Shown here one piece after another: positions 1 to 8,601 of a DNA stretch of 64,000 bases. This stretch comes from Lysobacter sp. (GTDB taxonomy: Bacteria; Pseudomonadota; Gammaproteobacteria; Xanthomonadales; Xanthomonadaceae). The notes below the pieces were generated by a model that was not told where the DNA came from, searched no databases, and saw nothing but the letters and a program-made list of their open reading frames with translations. The first letter of the stretch is position 1. The number at the start of each line of letters is the position of its first letter. Made by a program: the position numbers and the translations under genes. The stretch spans positions 124,001 to 188,000 of the forward strand of contig JAHCAU010000006.1 in NCBI GenBank assembly GCA_019634715.1, written 5' to 3'.

Positions 1-47
1 AAAAGCGCCTGGCCGAGCGCAAGGAAAAGACGCTGTCGATCCTGTGA
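1..47 (+). CDS. 3' end of an unidentified coding sequence
   Basis: An open frame enters from the left edge and stops at the TGA at 45-47. Only 14 codons are visible, reading KRLAERKEKTLSIL. The stretch is charged and then hydrophobic, which is too little to assign a family. It runs rightward, convergent with the next gene, which is read leftward. Confidence 0.4.
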   Translation, partial: KRLAERKEKTLSIL

Positions 48-123
48 CGACTGCGCCATCGCATGCAGCCTCGACGCCCCGGCCCGCCGGGGCGTCGTCG
101 TTTCCGGCCCGGGCCGTGCGCGA

Positions 124-567
124 TCAGCCCTCGCGCACGTCGCCCGCGACGGTATCGACGATGACCATCGGCGACGGCGGATTGCCGCCGAACACGAATT
201 CCGGCGCCCCGCCGGTGCCGGCGCGCAGGGTCACCGTGACGTAGGGATCGATCCAGGCCGCCTCTTCCTTGCGGTTGTCGGCCTCGGGCAGATCCATCTC
301 GATCGGCCAGTCGATCGCGCCGCCCACCGGCGGCGGCGGGTCGAGGCGGCGCAGTTCGCCGAATTCGCGATAGCCGGTCTCCTCAAGCATGAGCACGGTG
401 CCGTCGTCGTTGCGGAACAGCACCTTCAGCCGGTCGATGGCCATGGGCGTGCTGGTCGGGCCGGACGAGCACCAGCCCTGCGCGCCATGCAGGCGCGCGT
501 TCGGGAAGCGCGACCTGACGAGGTCGATCGCGACCGCGACGCGTTCGTTGAAGCTACCCATGGCCAT
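124..567 (-). CDS. conserved hypothetical protein, 147 aa
   Basis: The frame from ATG 567 encodes a 147-residue soluble protein beginning MAMGSFNERVAV. I chose this start because AAGGA lies about 8 bases upstream; the frame stays open further upstream but that part is arginine/proline-rich and looks non-coding. There is no signal peptide or membrane segment. The sequence looks globular: an alpha-beta N-terminus, a central acidic segment and a beta-rich C-terminus ending MVIVDTVAGDVREG. I do not recognise the family and assign no function. It is divergent from the AAA ATPase gene, with a 326-bp gap that must hold both promoters. Confidence 0.6.
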   Translation of the reverse strand: MAMGSFNERVAVAIDLVRSRFPNARLHGAQGWCSSGPTSTPMAIDRLKVLFRNDDGTVLMLEETGYREFGELRRLDPPPPVGGAIDWPIEMDLPEADNRKEEAAWIDPYVTVTLRAGTGGAPEFVFGGNPPSPMVIVDTVAGDVREG

Positions 568-893
568 CGAGCGGATCCTTACCGTGGAGACGCGGCATCC
601 GGCCGCAACGGTGCGCAGGCGGGGGAAGGACCATGGCAGGTTACACGACGCGGCCCCTCGGGCCGACGCCGGTTTCGGCGACCACGTCCCCCCTGGCCGT
701 GGCGGCCCGGACTGATGCCGGACCTCGAATCCATAACGCGGAACGGCAGCCGCGCGGGACAGGGGCGGCCCGGCACAGGTTTCGCGGGTCGCCCTTGGAG
801 GCCGGCGCCGCAGGCCGGCGTCGCAGGCCGGCCCCGGACGCACGCCATCGGTATCATCGGCGCATCCTCGGTCGACAGGGAAGGCACTGCCAG
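568..893. other. divergent intergenic region with short GC-rich repeats
   Basis: This 326-bp stretch separates two divergent genes. Around 797-832 a unit reading roughly caggccggcgtcg is repeated about two and a half times and can fold on itself. I see no clear -35/-10 pair, RNA gene or short coding frame with a good ribosome binding site. Confidence 0.4.
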
Positions 894-3128
894 GTGAATC
901 CGCAACCCCACGCCCGCGGCGACGATCCGCGCACGGTCGAAGCCGATCTGCAGGCGCTCTCGCGGCGCATCGACCGCGTCCTGCGCCGGCGCTACGCCAC
1001 GCTGGGCATGGTGCGATTGCTGTCGCCGCCGCGCTTCATGCACGAGCGCGGGCGCCGCGTCGCCATGCACGCGCCGACACGCTGGCTGCTGATCGCCTCG
1101 GCGCTGCTGGTCCTGGCCTCGGTGATCACCACCCGCTTCCCGCAGTGGCTGCCGTCGGCCTGGACGCTGCCGGCGCTCGCGCCGTCCGTGGCGGCCGTGG
1201 CCATCGCGGCATTGCTGCTGTTCGAACGCCTGCTCTATCCGCGCATCGCCCTGGCGCGCCACCGCTTCCGGCTGATGCGCCTGGAACGCAACGATGGCAG
1301 CGGCGAATTCCCGTTCGTGTACGCGGTCGCGCGCATGCCCGACAGCGCCAGCGGTTTCGGCTGGGAGGCGTGGAAGGGTGCGCAGAACGTCGCGCAGGGC
1401 GATCTGGTGGTCTCGATCGCCGATGCCCACGGGCGCGGACGCGGCCTGATCCTGCTGCGCACCGTCGGCCGCCTGCCGGCCCTGGTCTGGGACCGCGACC
1501 TGCTGCAGCACGACGCCTTCCCGGCGCTGCCTGCGGACGTGCGCGCGCTGGCGCACGACTTCGACCGCGCCTGCGACTGCCACGCCGCACACGCCGATCG
1601 CATCGAACGCGGCCGTGCGCTGCGCTCCGGGCAGGTGCAGCCGCCCGCCGCGACCGCCATCGACCCGGCGCAGGCCTGGCGCGGCGTCGCGCTGGCGCCA
1701 GCGCTCAAACAGCGCCTGGCCACGCTCGGTGCGCATTTCGCCGAAGGCCGCGACACCGCCACGCGCGGCCTGCTGTTGTACGGCCCGCCGGGCACCGGCA
1801 AGACCCGGATCGCGCGCGCCTTCGCCGAGAGCATGGGCTGCGCGTTCTACCCGCTGTCGCTGCCCGACCTCAAGTCCGGCTACGTCGGCCAGAGCGGCGA
1901 GAACGTCAAGGCGCTGTGGCGCAAGGCGCTGGCCGAACCGCGCGCGGTCCTGTTCGTCGACGAATGCGAGAGCGTGTTCGGCCGGCGCGGCGGCGCGAAC
2001 ACCGATGGCTTCGTCGAGGAGATCGTCACCGCCTTCCTCGCGCAGTGGGACGGCTTCGAGCGCCAGTCGCACGTGTGGGTGGTCGGCGCGACCAACCGTC
2101 GCGACCTGATCGATCCGGCGCTGCTGTCGCGCTTCGAGGATCAGGTCGAGATCGGCCTGCCCGACGACGCGCAGCGGCTGGAGATCCTCGCCAGCGAATT
2201 CGCGCGGCTGGGTATCCCGCCGCCGCTGCCGGCGCGCACCGTGGCGCTGACGACCGGACTCTCCGGCCGCGACCTGACCAGCATCGCCAAACGCGCCGCG
2301 CGGGAGCACGGCGTCAGGCAGGCGCTGGGCGACGACGCGCTGGAAGCGCTGACCGCCGCGCTGCGCAGGCAGGGCTCCACCGCCACCGACGCCGGTGCGC
2401 GCTGGGACACCCTGGTGCTGCCCGAGCCGACGCTGAAGGAGCTGAAAACCACCGCCGGCCTGCTGCAGCACGCCGACGCCTTCCGCAAGCGCGGCATCGG
2501 CGTGCCGCGCGGCCTGCTGCTCTACGGCCCGCCGGGCACCGGCAAGACCCAGATCGCGCGCACGCTGGCCAACGAAACCGGACTGCGCTTCATCGCCGCG
2601 TCGACCGCCGACATCAAGCAGGGTTATCTCGGCCAGAGCGGGCAGAAGGTCCGCGAACTGTTCGAGCGCGCGCGCGACGCCGCGCCGTCGCTGCTGTTCA
2701 TCGACGAGATCGACATCATCGCGGCGACGCGCGGCGGCCAGAACGACGCGATCCTCACCGAGATCGTCGGCCAGTTGCTGCAGGAGATGGACGGCATCGC
2801 CGCGCAGACGCAACCGGTGTTCGTGCTCGCCGCGACCAACCGCCGCGACCAGATCGACCCGGCCGTGCTCTCGCGCCTGCCCAAGCAGATCGAAGTGCCG
2901 CTGCCCGATCGCGACGGCGTCGAACGCCTGCTCGCGGTGCTGCTCGACGGCAAACCGCTTGCGTTCGCGATCGACGACGGCGCGCGCGCGCTGGCCGCAC
3001 GCGGCGAGGGCAGGAGCGGCCGCGACCTGCGCAGTTGGGTGGAGAGCGCGGAGCACAGCGCGGTCGCGCGTGCGATCGAGGCAGGCGATCCGGATGCGAT
3101 CTTGTTGGAGTTGCGGGATTTCGATTGA
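894..3128 (+). CDS. membrane-anchored protein with two AAA+ ATPase domains
   Basis: This 744-aa protein starts at GTG 894, preceded by an AGGGAAGG ribosome binding site. Residues about 64-80 and 95-112 are hydrophobic and should place it in the inner membrane. The first AAA domain has Walker A GPPGTGKT at about 297-304 and Walker B FVDECE. The second has GPPGTGKT at about 545-552 and Walker B FIDEID. Both have a sensor-1 region reading ATNRRD. The pore-loop positions read GYVGQSG and GYLGQSG, as in classic AAA unfoldases of the Cdc48/FtsH/proteasomal ATPase group. No protease domain follows, so an unfoldase or remodelling role at the membrane is inferred. The substrate is unknown. The gene stands alone. 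Confidence 0.85.
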   Translation: MNPQPHARGDDPRTVEADLQALSRRIDRVLRRRYATLGMVRLLSPPRFMHERGRRVAMHAPTRWLLIASALLVLASVITTRFPQWLPSAWTLPALAPSVAAVAIAALLLFERLLYPRIALARHRFRLMRLERNDGSGEFPFVYAVARMPDSASGFGWEAWKGAQNVAQGDLVVSIADAHGRGRGLILLRTVGRLPALVWDRDLLQHDAFPALPADVRALAHDFDRACDCHAAHADRIERGRALRSGQVQPPAATAIDPAQAWRGVALAPALKQRLATLGAHFAEGRDTATRGLLLYGPPGTGKTRIARAFAESMGCAFYPLSLPDLKSGYVGQSGENVKALWRKALAEPRAVLFVDECESVFGRRGGANTDGFVEEIVTAFLAQWDGFERQSHVWVVGATNRRDLIDPALLSRFEDQVEIGLPDDAQRLEILASEFARLGIPPPLPARTVALTTGLSGRDLTSIAKRAAREHGVRQALGDDALEALTAALRRQGSTATDAGARWDTLVLPEPTLKELKTTAGLLQHADAFRKRGIGVPRGLLLYGPPGTGKTQIARTLANETGLRFIAASTADIKQGYLGQSGQKVRELFERARDAAPSLLFIDEIDIIAATRGGQNDAILTEIVGQLLQEMDGIAAQTQPVFVLAATNRRDQIDPAVLSRLPKQIEVPLPDRDGVERLLAVLLDGKPLAFAIDDGARALAARGEGRSGRDLRSWVESAEHSAVARAIEAGDPDAILLELRDFD

Positions 3129-3245
3129 GTCGGCCCGATTGAGACGGCCCGGACGCGGCCCCGGCGACGCCATGCGATCTCCACTCATGCGGCATTGGCG
3201 ACCGCATGTGCATACTCGCCAGCCTTCCATCGGCCCGCTCTGCAT

Positions 3246-4490
3246 ATGGATCCCTACAAGCTTGCCGTGACGCTGGTCGGGTTGGCGCTGCTCAGCGCCG
3301 CGTGGATGCCGCAGTTGCTCAAGCGCTACCCACTGACCTTGCCGATGTTCTACGTGGGGATCGGGTATCTGGTGTATCGGATGCCCATCGACCTGCCGCC
3401 GACCGATCCGCTGCGGTTTCCGGTGGTGGCCGAGCATCTGACCGAGCTGGCGGTGCTGGTGGCACTGGTGGGCGCGGGACTGCGGATCGATACGCGCTTC
3501 GGCTGGCGGCGCTGGCGCCTGACATGGCGGCTGCTCGGCATCACCATGCCGCTGACCATCCTGGGCGGCGTGCTGCTGGGCCAGCACCTGCTGGGCTACG
3601 GCCTGGCCACGGCGATGCTGCTGGGCGCGGTGCTGGCGCCGACCGATCCGGTGCTGGCCTCCGACGTGCAGGTGCATGGGCCGGGCGAAGGCGGCGAGGA
3701 TCCGGTGCGTTTCGGACTGACCTCCGAGGCCGGGCTCAACGACGGATTGGCATTTCCGTTCGTCTGGCTGGCGGTGGCGCTGGCATTGGCGGCCACGGGG
3801 GAGCCGATGGACTGGGGCCGCTGGCTGGCGCTGGACGTGGCCTGGCGGGTGGGCGCGGGCGTGCTGATCGGCTGGGGTGTCGGCTACGGGCTGATGCACC
3901 TGATCTTCCGGGTGGAGCGCGAATCGTCGCTGGCGACCACCAGCGACGGCATGATCGCCCTCGCCATCACCCTGTTCGTCTACGGCGTGGCCGAGCTGTG
4001 CCACGGCTACGGTTTCCTGGCGGTGTTCGTGGCCGCAGTGGTGGTGCGCCAGCACGAGCGCGACCACGAATACCACACCACCCTGTCGCTGTTCGCCGAA
4101 CAGTGCGAAAAACTGCTGATGGCGCTGCTGCTGATATTGCTGGGCGGCGCGGTGGCCACCGGCATCCTCGGCGCGCTGTCGCGGCAGGAAATCCTGTTCG
4201 CGCTGATCTTCGTGCTGCTGGTGCGGCCGCTGGCCGGATGGATCGGCACCATCGGCACCGGGCTGCCGCAGCGCGATCGATGGACCATCGCGGTGTTCGG
4301 CGTGCGCGGCATCGGTTCGCTGTACTACCTGGCATTCGCGCTCAACCAGGCGGATTTTCCCGGCACGCAGGCGCTGTGGTCGATGGTGTGCCTGGTGGTG
4401 CTGCTGTCGATCCTGTTGCACGGCATCAGCGCGCGGTGGGTGATGGAATGGCTGGACCGGCGGCGGGTGCGCGGGCGTCGCCCGACCTGA
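3246..4490 (+). CDS. monovalent cation:proton antiporter (CPA family, NhaP-like)
   Basis: This 414-aa integral membrane protein has about 12 hydrophobic segments and belongs to the Na+/H+ exchanger superfamily (PF00999). The transport-site motif APTDPVLASD lies near residue 137, and the following EAGLNDGLAF segment is also characteristic. Such proteins exchange Na+ or K+ for protons across the inner membrane and help control pH and salt. The start at ATG 3246 (MDPYKLAV) leads straight into the first membrane segment; an upstream in-frame ATG at 3195 would add a non-hydrophobic tail. It lies 117 bp after the AAA ATPase gene and may be transcribed alone. There is no regulatory TrkA-C domain. 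Ion specificity cannot be told from sequence. Confidence 0.85.
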   Translation: MDPYKLAVTLVGLALLSAAWMPQLLKRYPLTLPMFYVGIGYLVYRMPIDLPPTDPLRFPVVAEHLTELAVLVALVGAGLRIDTRFGWRRWRLTWRLLGITMPLTILGGVLLGQHLLGYGLATAMLLGAVLAPTDPVLASDVQVHGPGEGGEDPVRFGLTSEAGLNDGLAFPFVWLAVALALAATGEPMDWGRWLALDVAWRVGAGVLIGWGVGYGLMHLIFRVERESSLATTSDGMIALAITLFVYGVAELCHGYGFLAVFVAAVVVRQHERDHEYHTTLSLFAEQCEKLLMALLLILLGGAVATGILGALSRQEILFALIFVLLVRPLAGWIGTIGTGLPQRDRWTIAVFGVRGIGSLYYLAFALNQADFPGTQALWSMVCLVVLLSILLHGISARWVMEWLDRRRVRGRRPT

Positions 4491-4555
4491 TCGACGCGCG
4501 CGGCTTCCGCTTTCGTGGAGCGGACTTCAAGCCCGCTGAATGCACCCGAGACGAT

Positions 4556-5725
4556 TCAACGGCCTGACGCCTGCTGTGCGGAGAGATACACGATCAGGAT
4601 CACCAGATCCTCGTCGCCGGCCTGCTGGATCGAATGCGTGCTGCCGGTGCGTGTCAACAGCGCGTCGCCAGCGCCCACCTCGTGCACGACGCCATCGAGG
4701 ATGTAGCGGCCGCGGCCGCTGAGGACGTAGTAGATCTCGTCGTGGTCGTGCGGGTGCAGGCCGATGCCTGCGCCCTTGCGCAGCACGCGACGACGGAACT
4801 GGAACGGCATGTCCTTCGCATCGGCGAACATCGGATGCGCCACCGTCTCGCCCGGGCCGCCATGCGGACCCGGCTGCACGCGCGCCACGACCGCGTCGCG
4901 ATGCAGGATCACCGATGGATGCGCCTGCGCCGCGCGATCGGCGAGCGAGCTCGGCTTCGCGCCGCAGTCGGTGTCGCGCACGACGCTCGATGCCAGCGCC
5001 GGATCGAGCCTCTTCCATCCGTCGACGACGAAACAGGCCACGGCGACTGCGCCGGCATCGCGCAGATGGGTGTCGTCGGTCTGCGCCTGATCCGGTGCGC
5101 GCGCTTCGGGCACATGCATGAAGAACAGCTTCGACGGTTCGTCGCCGAGCGCACGCAGCCAGTCCATGCTGCGCGCGTTCAGATCGATCAGGCCGATGCC
5201 TTCGCGCGCGGCGAGGTCGCGCACGGCCAGCGTGTAGAGGCCGTGCGTATCGAGCAATTGCCCTCGATCGAACTTGCGCCGCGCCACCGGCGTGATCAGG
5301 ATCGGCGTCGCGCCGCGCTCGCGCGCCAGCGCGACGTAGCGCATCAACCACGCCGGGAACGCATCGTGCGGTTCGTTGTAGCGGGCCGGGTCTTCGAGCT
5401 TCGCGTCGTTGTGGCCGAACTGCACCAGCAGCACGTCGCCCGCGCGCAGGTCCTTCGCGATGCCGTCCAGCCAGCCCTGCTCGATGAAGCTGCGCGCGCT
5501 GCGCCCGTTTTGCGCGTGGTTGCGTACCGACCAGGCTTTCGGGTCGAGGAAGGACTGCAACTGCATCCCCCAGCCCTGGCGCGGCGCGCGCTCGGGGCCG
5601 TAGTCGCTGGCGGTGGAATCGCCAGCGATGAACACGCGACGCGGCGCCGGCTCGGTGATGCGATCCGCCGCGCGCGCATCCGCCAGCGATGCGCACGCCA
5701 GGCACAACGCGAGCACGAGGCGCAT
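4556..5725 (-). CDS. secreted SGNH esterase (rhamnogalacturonan acetylesterase-like) fused to a cupin
   Basis: This 389-aa protein has an N-terminal signal peptide (MRLVLALCLACASLADARA). Residues about 30-235 form an SGNH hydrolase like CE12 rhamnogalacturonan acetylesterases: GDST with Ser37, GHND at 104-107 and the DDTH block with Asp217 and His220. Residues about 270-389 form a single cupin domain with motif HPHDHDEIYYVLSG (324-337), whose histidines and Glu would bind a metal. It is the last gene of the kduI-kduD operon, 10 bp after kduD, and GAGAAGG precedes the ATG. The esterase part should deacetylate pectin fragments. The cupin may act on sugar products, as KdgF does, but that is inference. 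Usual CE12 proteins lack a cupin. Confidence 0.8.
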   Translation of the reverse strand: MRLVLALCLACASLADARAADRITEPAPRRVFIAGDSTASDYGPERAPRQGWGMQLQSFLDPKAWSVRNHAQNGRSARSFIEQGWLDGIAKDLRAGDVLLVQFGHNDAKLEDPARYNEPHDAFPAWLMRYVALARERGATPILITPVARRKFDRGQLLDTHGLYTLAVRDLAAREGIGLIDLNARSMDWLRALGDEPSKLFFMHVPEARAPDQAQTDDTHLRDAGAVAVACFVVDGWKRLDPALASSVVRDTDCGAKPSSLADRAAQAHPSVILHRDAVVARVQPGPHGGPGETVAHPMFADAKDMPFQFRRRVLRKGAGIGLHPHDHDEIYYVLSGRGRYILDGVVHEVGAGDALLTRTGSTHSIQQAGDEDLVILIVYLSAQQASGR

Positions 5726-5735
5726 CGCTGCCTTC

Positions 5736-6494
5736 TCAGCGCGCCAGCCAGCCGCCGTCGACGGGGATGATCGCGCCGTTGACGTAGTCCGACGCACGGC
5801 TGGCGAGGAAGATCGCCGCACCGGCGAGATCGCCCGGCTCGCCCCAGCGCCCCGCCGGGATGCGGTCGAGGATCGCCTTGCTGCGCTCGGCATCGGCGCG
5901 CAGCTGCGCGGTGTTGTCGGTCGCCATGTAGCCGGGGGCGATGGCGTTGATGTTCACGCCTTTCGCGCCCCACTCGTTGGCGAGCAGGCGGGTGATGCCG
6001 GCGATGCCCGACTTGCTGGCGGTGTACGAGGGCACGCGGATGCCGCCCTGGAACGACAGCATCGAGGCGATGTTGATGATCTTGCCGCCGCCGTTCGCGA
6101 TGAAATGCTTTCCCGCCGCCTGGCACATGAAGAACGCGGACTTGATGTTCACGTTCATCACGTCGTCCCAGTCCTGCTCGCTGAAATCGACCGCGTCGGC
6201 ACGGCGGATCAGGCCGGCGTTGTTGACGAGGATGTCGAGGCCGCCGAGGCCCGACAGCGTTTCCTCGACGATGCGCGGCACGGGTTCGACCGACATCAGG
6301 TTGGCCTGGATGTCGATGAAGCGGCGGCCGAGCGCGCGCACCTGCGCGGCGGTGTCCTCGGCCGGGACGATGCCCGCGACCGCGATGTCCGCACCCGCCT
6401 TCGCCAGCGCCAGCGCGACGCCCTGGCCCAGGCCGGTGTTGCCGCCGGTGACCAGCGCGACCTTGCCGGTCAGATCGAACAGTGTGTTGCTCAT
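5736..6494 (-). CDS. kduD: 2-dehydro-3-deoxy-D-gluconate 5-dehydrogenase (SDR family)
   Basis: This 252-aa cytoplasmic short-chain dehydrogenase has the NAD(P)-binding motif TGGNTGLGQG near residue 16, the NNAG motif, a catalytic Ser in IASMLSFQGG and the YTASK active site. Length and the IPVDGGWLAR ending match KduD, which reduces 2,5-diketo-3-deoxygluconate to 2-keto-3-deoxygluconate in pectin breakdown. Genome position supports this: it starts 7 bp after kduI and ends 10 bp before the esterase-cupin gene, so all three should form one transcript. GAGG lies 6 bases before the ATG. Expression is probably controlled from the palindromic operator upstream of kduI. Confidence 0.93.
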   Translation of the reverse strand: MSNTLFDLTGKVALVTGGNTGLGQGVALALAKAGADIAVAGIVPAEDTAAQVRALGRRFIDIQANLMSVEPVPRIVEETLSGLGGLDILVNNAGLIRRADAVDFSEQDWDDVMNVNIKSAFFMCQAAGKHFIANGGGKIINIASMLSFQGGIRVPSYTASKSGIAGITRLLANEWGAKGVNINAIAPGYMATDNTAQLRADAERSKAILDRIPAGRWGEPGDLAGAAIFLASRASDYVNGAIIPVDGGWLAR

Positions 6495-6501
6495 GCGCGC
6501 C

Positions 6502-7350
6502 TCACTTGAGTTGGCAGATGTCGAGCTGGTGCATGTCGGTGTAGTCGAGGTTCTCGCCGCCCATCGCCCAGATGAAACCGTAGTTGCGCGTGCCCGAACC
6601 CATGTGGATCGACCACGGCGGCGACACCACGGCTTCCTCGTTGCCGATCACGATGTGGCGCATGTCCGACGGATCGCCCATGAAGTGCATGACCTTGTGG
6701 TCATCGCCGAGGCCGAAGTAGAAATACACCTCGCTGCGGCGGTCGTGCAGGTGCGGCGGCATCGTGTTCCAGACGCTGCCGGACTTGAGCAGGGTCAGGC
6801 CGAGCAGCAACTGGCACGATTGGCAGGTCGCGGGAACGATGTACTGGTAGATCGTGCGCTCGTTCGAGGTCTCCAGCGCACCGCGTTCCAGCGGCACCGC
6901 ATCGGCGATCGAGATGTGCTTCGTCTCGTGGCGCGCGTGTGCCGGCGTGGAGAACAGGTAGAAACGCGCGGGATTCGCGGCGTCGGTCGACGCGAACGTC
7001 ACGTCGGCGCTGCCCATCGGCACGTAGAGCGCATCGCGCGGCTTGAGCGTGTACGCGACGCCGTCGACGGTCACGGTGCCGTCGTCGTCGGCGACGTTCA
7101 CCACGCCCAGTTCGCGGCGTTCCAGGAAGGGTTTGCCGGCCGCGGAGGCCGGCTGGGTCTGCACGGGCAACGAAAGCGTGGAACGCACCGGCGCGGCGCC
7201 GCCGACGACGATGCGTTCGTAATGGGTGTAGTTCAGCCGCACCGCATCGGAGACGAACAGGCCGTCGATCAGGTAGCGGTCGCGCAACTGCTGGTTGCTG
7301 GCGCCGGCCATCGAATCCGGATGGCAGGCGTGAAGGGTCTTCTCGAACAT
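6502..7350 (-). CDS. kduI: 5-dehydro-4-deoxy-D-glucuronate isomerase
   Basis: This 282-aa protein matches KduI throughout. It isomerises 5-keto-4-deoxyuronate, the product of unsaturated galacturonate, to 2,5-diketo-3-deoxygluconate. The metal site is visible in [12 protein letters not shown] (His, His, Glu) with a further His in the [13 protein letters not shown] segment. Length is close to the usual 278 aa. I took ATG 7350 (MFEKTLHA) as start because GGGGGAA sits just upstream and family members begin there; an upstream in-frame ATG at 7413 would lie inside the operator. It is the first gene of kduI-kduD-esterase. A -10-like TATGAT (complement of 7384-7389) and the ACCGGT operator at 7409-7421 lie upstream. 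Confidence 0.94.
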   Translation of the reverse strand: MFEKTLHACHPDSMAGASNQQLRDRYLIDGLFVSDAVRLNYTHYERIVVGGAAPVRSTLSLPVQTQPASAAGKPFLERRELGVVNVADDDGTVTVDGVAYTLKPRDALYVPMGSADVTFASTDAANPARFYLFSTPAHARHETKHISIADAVPLERGALETSNERTIYQYIVPATCQSCQLLLGLTLLKSGSVWNTMPPHLHDRRSEVYFYFGLGDDHKVMHFMGDPSDMRHIVIGNEEAVVSPPWSIHMGSGTRNYGFIWAMGGENLDYTDMHQLDICQLK

Positions 7351-7408
7351 CGTTCCCCCAGTGGGATCCCTCGGTCGGGACCGATCATAGCCGGGTTTTC
7401 GGGAAATT

Positions 7409-7421
7409 GACACCGGTTACC
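7409..7421 (-). promoter_or_regulatory. operator site 1 (ACCGGT palindrome) of kduI-kduD-esterase
   Basis: GACACCGGTTACC is an imperfect palindrome with a central CG, as is typical of LacI-family operators. On the minus strand a TATGAT box lies at 7384-7389, which places the operator over the -35 region and would suit repression. The same 13-mer occurs at site 3 (18460-18472), and 12 of 13 bases match at site 2 (12318-12330). The likely binder is the LacI-family protein encoded at 7476-8573; this is inference. Confidence 0.75.
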
Positions 7422-7475
7422 AAAAGAGACATGCAACGCCGCGCACCGAGGCGCGGCAGGCGGCATCGGCAGGGG

Positions 7476-8573
7476 TCAGCCCGCCTGCGGCGGCAGGCAG
7501 GAATCGCGGGCGACGAGGTGCGGCGTGACCGAAGCGGTCACCGCCGCCTGGCTGGCGTCCTGCGCCAGCAGCAGCGCGGCGGCCTGGCGGCCGACATCGC
7601 GCACCGGCAGGCGGATGGTGGTCATCGCCGGCCACAGCTGCGAGGCCAGCGGGCTGTCGTCGTAACCGACCACGGACAGTTCGCCCGGGATCGAGATGCC
7701 CATGCGCTGCGCCGCCTTGTAGACGCCCGCGGCCATTTCGTCGTTGCAGGCGAAGATCGCGGTGGGGCGCTCCGCGCGGGACAGCAGCTGCTCGGCACCG
7801 GCCACGCCGGATTCGAAGGTGTAGCCGCCTTCGTAGACGTACTCGGCCGGCACCTGCACGCCCCGTCGCGCCAGCGCGTCGAGGAAACCGCCGCCGCGTT
7901 CGATCGACGAGCGGTAGCGTTTCGGACCGGTGATCAGGCCGATGCGGCGATGGCCGAGCGATTCGAGATAGTCCGCCGCTTCCGCGCCGGCGATGCGATC
8001 CTGGGTGACGAGCATGCGCCCGGCTTCGTCGAACGGCACGGAGGCGATGCGCACGTAGCGGCAATCGATCTCGCGCAGCGCCTCGGCCAGCGCCTGGTCT
8101 TCCGACACGCGCGGGATCAGGATCACGCCGTGCAGCTTCTGCTGCAGCACGAAGCGGCGGATGCCGTCGATGTAACCTTCGCGCTTGCTGTCGCAGGGAT
8201 GCACGACCAGCTCGTAGCCGGTGTCGCGCAGGGCATCGAGCACGCCGTACTGCATGTTGACGATGTACTGCGCGGTCGGGTTGTCGAACACCAGGCCGAC
8301 GAGGAAGGACTTGCGGAACGCGAGGCCGCGCGCCTGCGGGTCGGGCGCGTAGCCGTACTCGCGCATCAGCGCATGCACCTTGGCGCGCGTGTCCGGCTTG
8401 ACCAGCGGCGAATCGTTGATGACCCGCGACACCGTCTTCTTCGACACGCCGGCGAGGCGGGCGATGTCGTTGATGGTGGCCTTGCCAGGTGCCGGCGGCG
8501 GCGGCTGGGCGGAGAGGCTTTTCGGGACGATCGTTTTCGCGGTCATGCGTGAATTATGAACCGAATCCGCCAT
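7476..8573 (-). CDS. LacI-family transcriptional repressor, probable pectin/uronate regulator
   Basis: This 365-aa protein has an N-terminal helix-turn-helix (TINDIARLAGVSKKTVSRVI, about residues 32-51) followed by a hinge and a periplasmic-binding-protein-like sugar-sensing domain to the C-terminus. It carries the family landmarks FACNDEMAAGVY and VVGYDD. I chose ATG 8573 (MADSVHNS) because AGGAG lies 8 bases upstream; starts at 8594 and 8546 lack this. It follows dctM by 28 bp and so is probably the last gene of the hydratase-TRAP operon, giving self-regulation through site 2. Its targets are inferred to be the four ACCGGT palindromes in this locus. The ligand is probably a uronate intermediate such as 2-keto-3-deoxygluconate, by analogy with other pectin regulators. 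Confidence 0.85.
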   Translation of the reverse strand: MADSVHNSRMTAKTIVPKSLSAQPPPPAPGKATINDIARLAGVSKKTVSRVINDSPLVKPDTRAKVHALMREYGYAPDPQARGLAFRKSFLVGLVFDNPTAQYIVNMQYGVLDALRDTGYELVVHPCDSKREGYIDGIRRFVLQQKLHGVILIPRVSEDQALAEALREIDCRYVRIASVPFDEAGRMLVTQDRIAGAEAADYLESLGHRRIGLITGPKRYRSSIERGGGFLDALARRGVQVPAEYVYEGGYTFESGVAGAEQLLSRAERPTAIFACNDEMAAGVYKAAQRMGISIPGELSVVGYDDSPLASQLWPAMTTIRLPVRDVGRQAAALLLAQDASQAAVTASVTPHLVARDSCLPPQAG

Positions 8574-8601
8574 GGTTTGACTCCTGCGGGACATTCCGCC
8601 A

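Noticed and set aside
579..4421. A 1280-codon open frame on the minus strand opposite the AAA ATPase and antiporter genes
   Set aside because: It is rich in Q, R, H and A with no domain, as expected for the antisense of GC-rich codons, and the opposite strand carries two clear genes.
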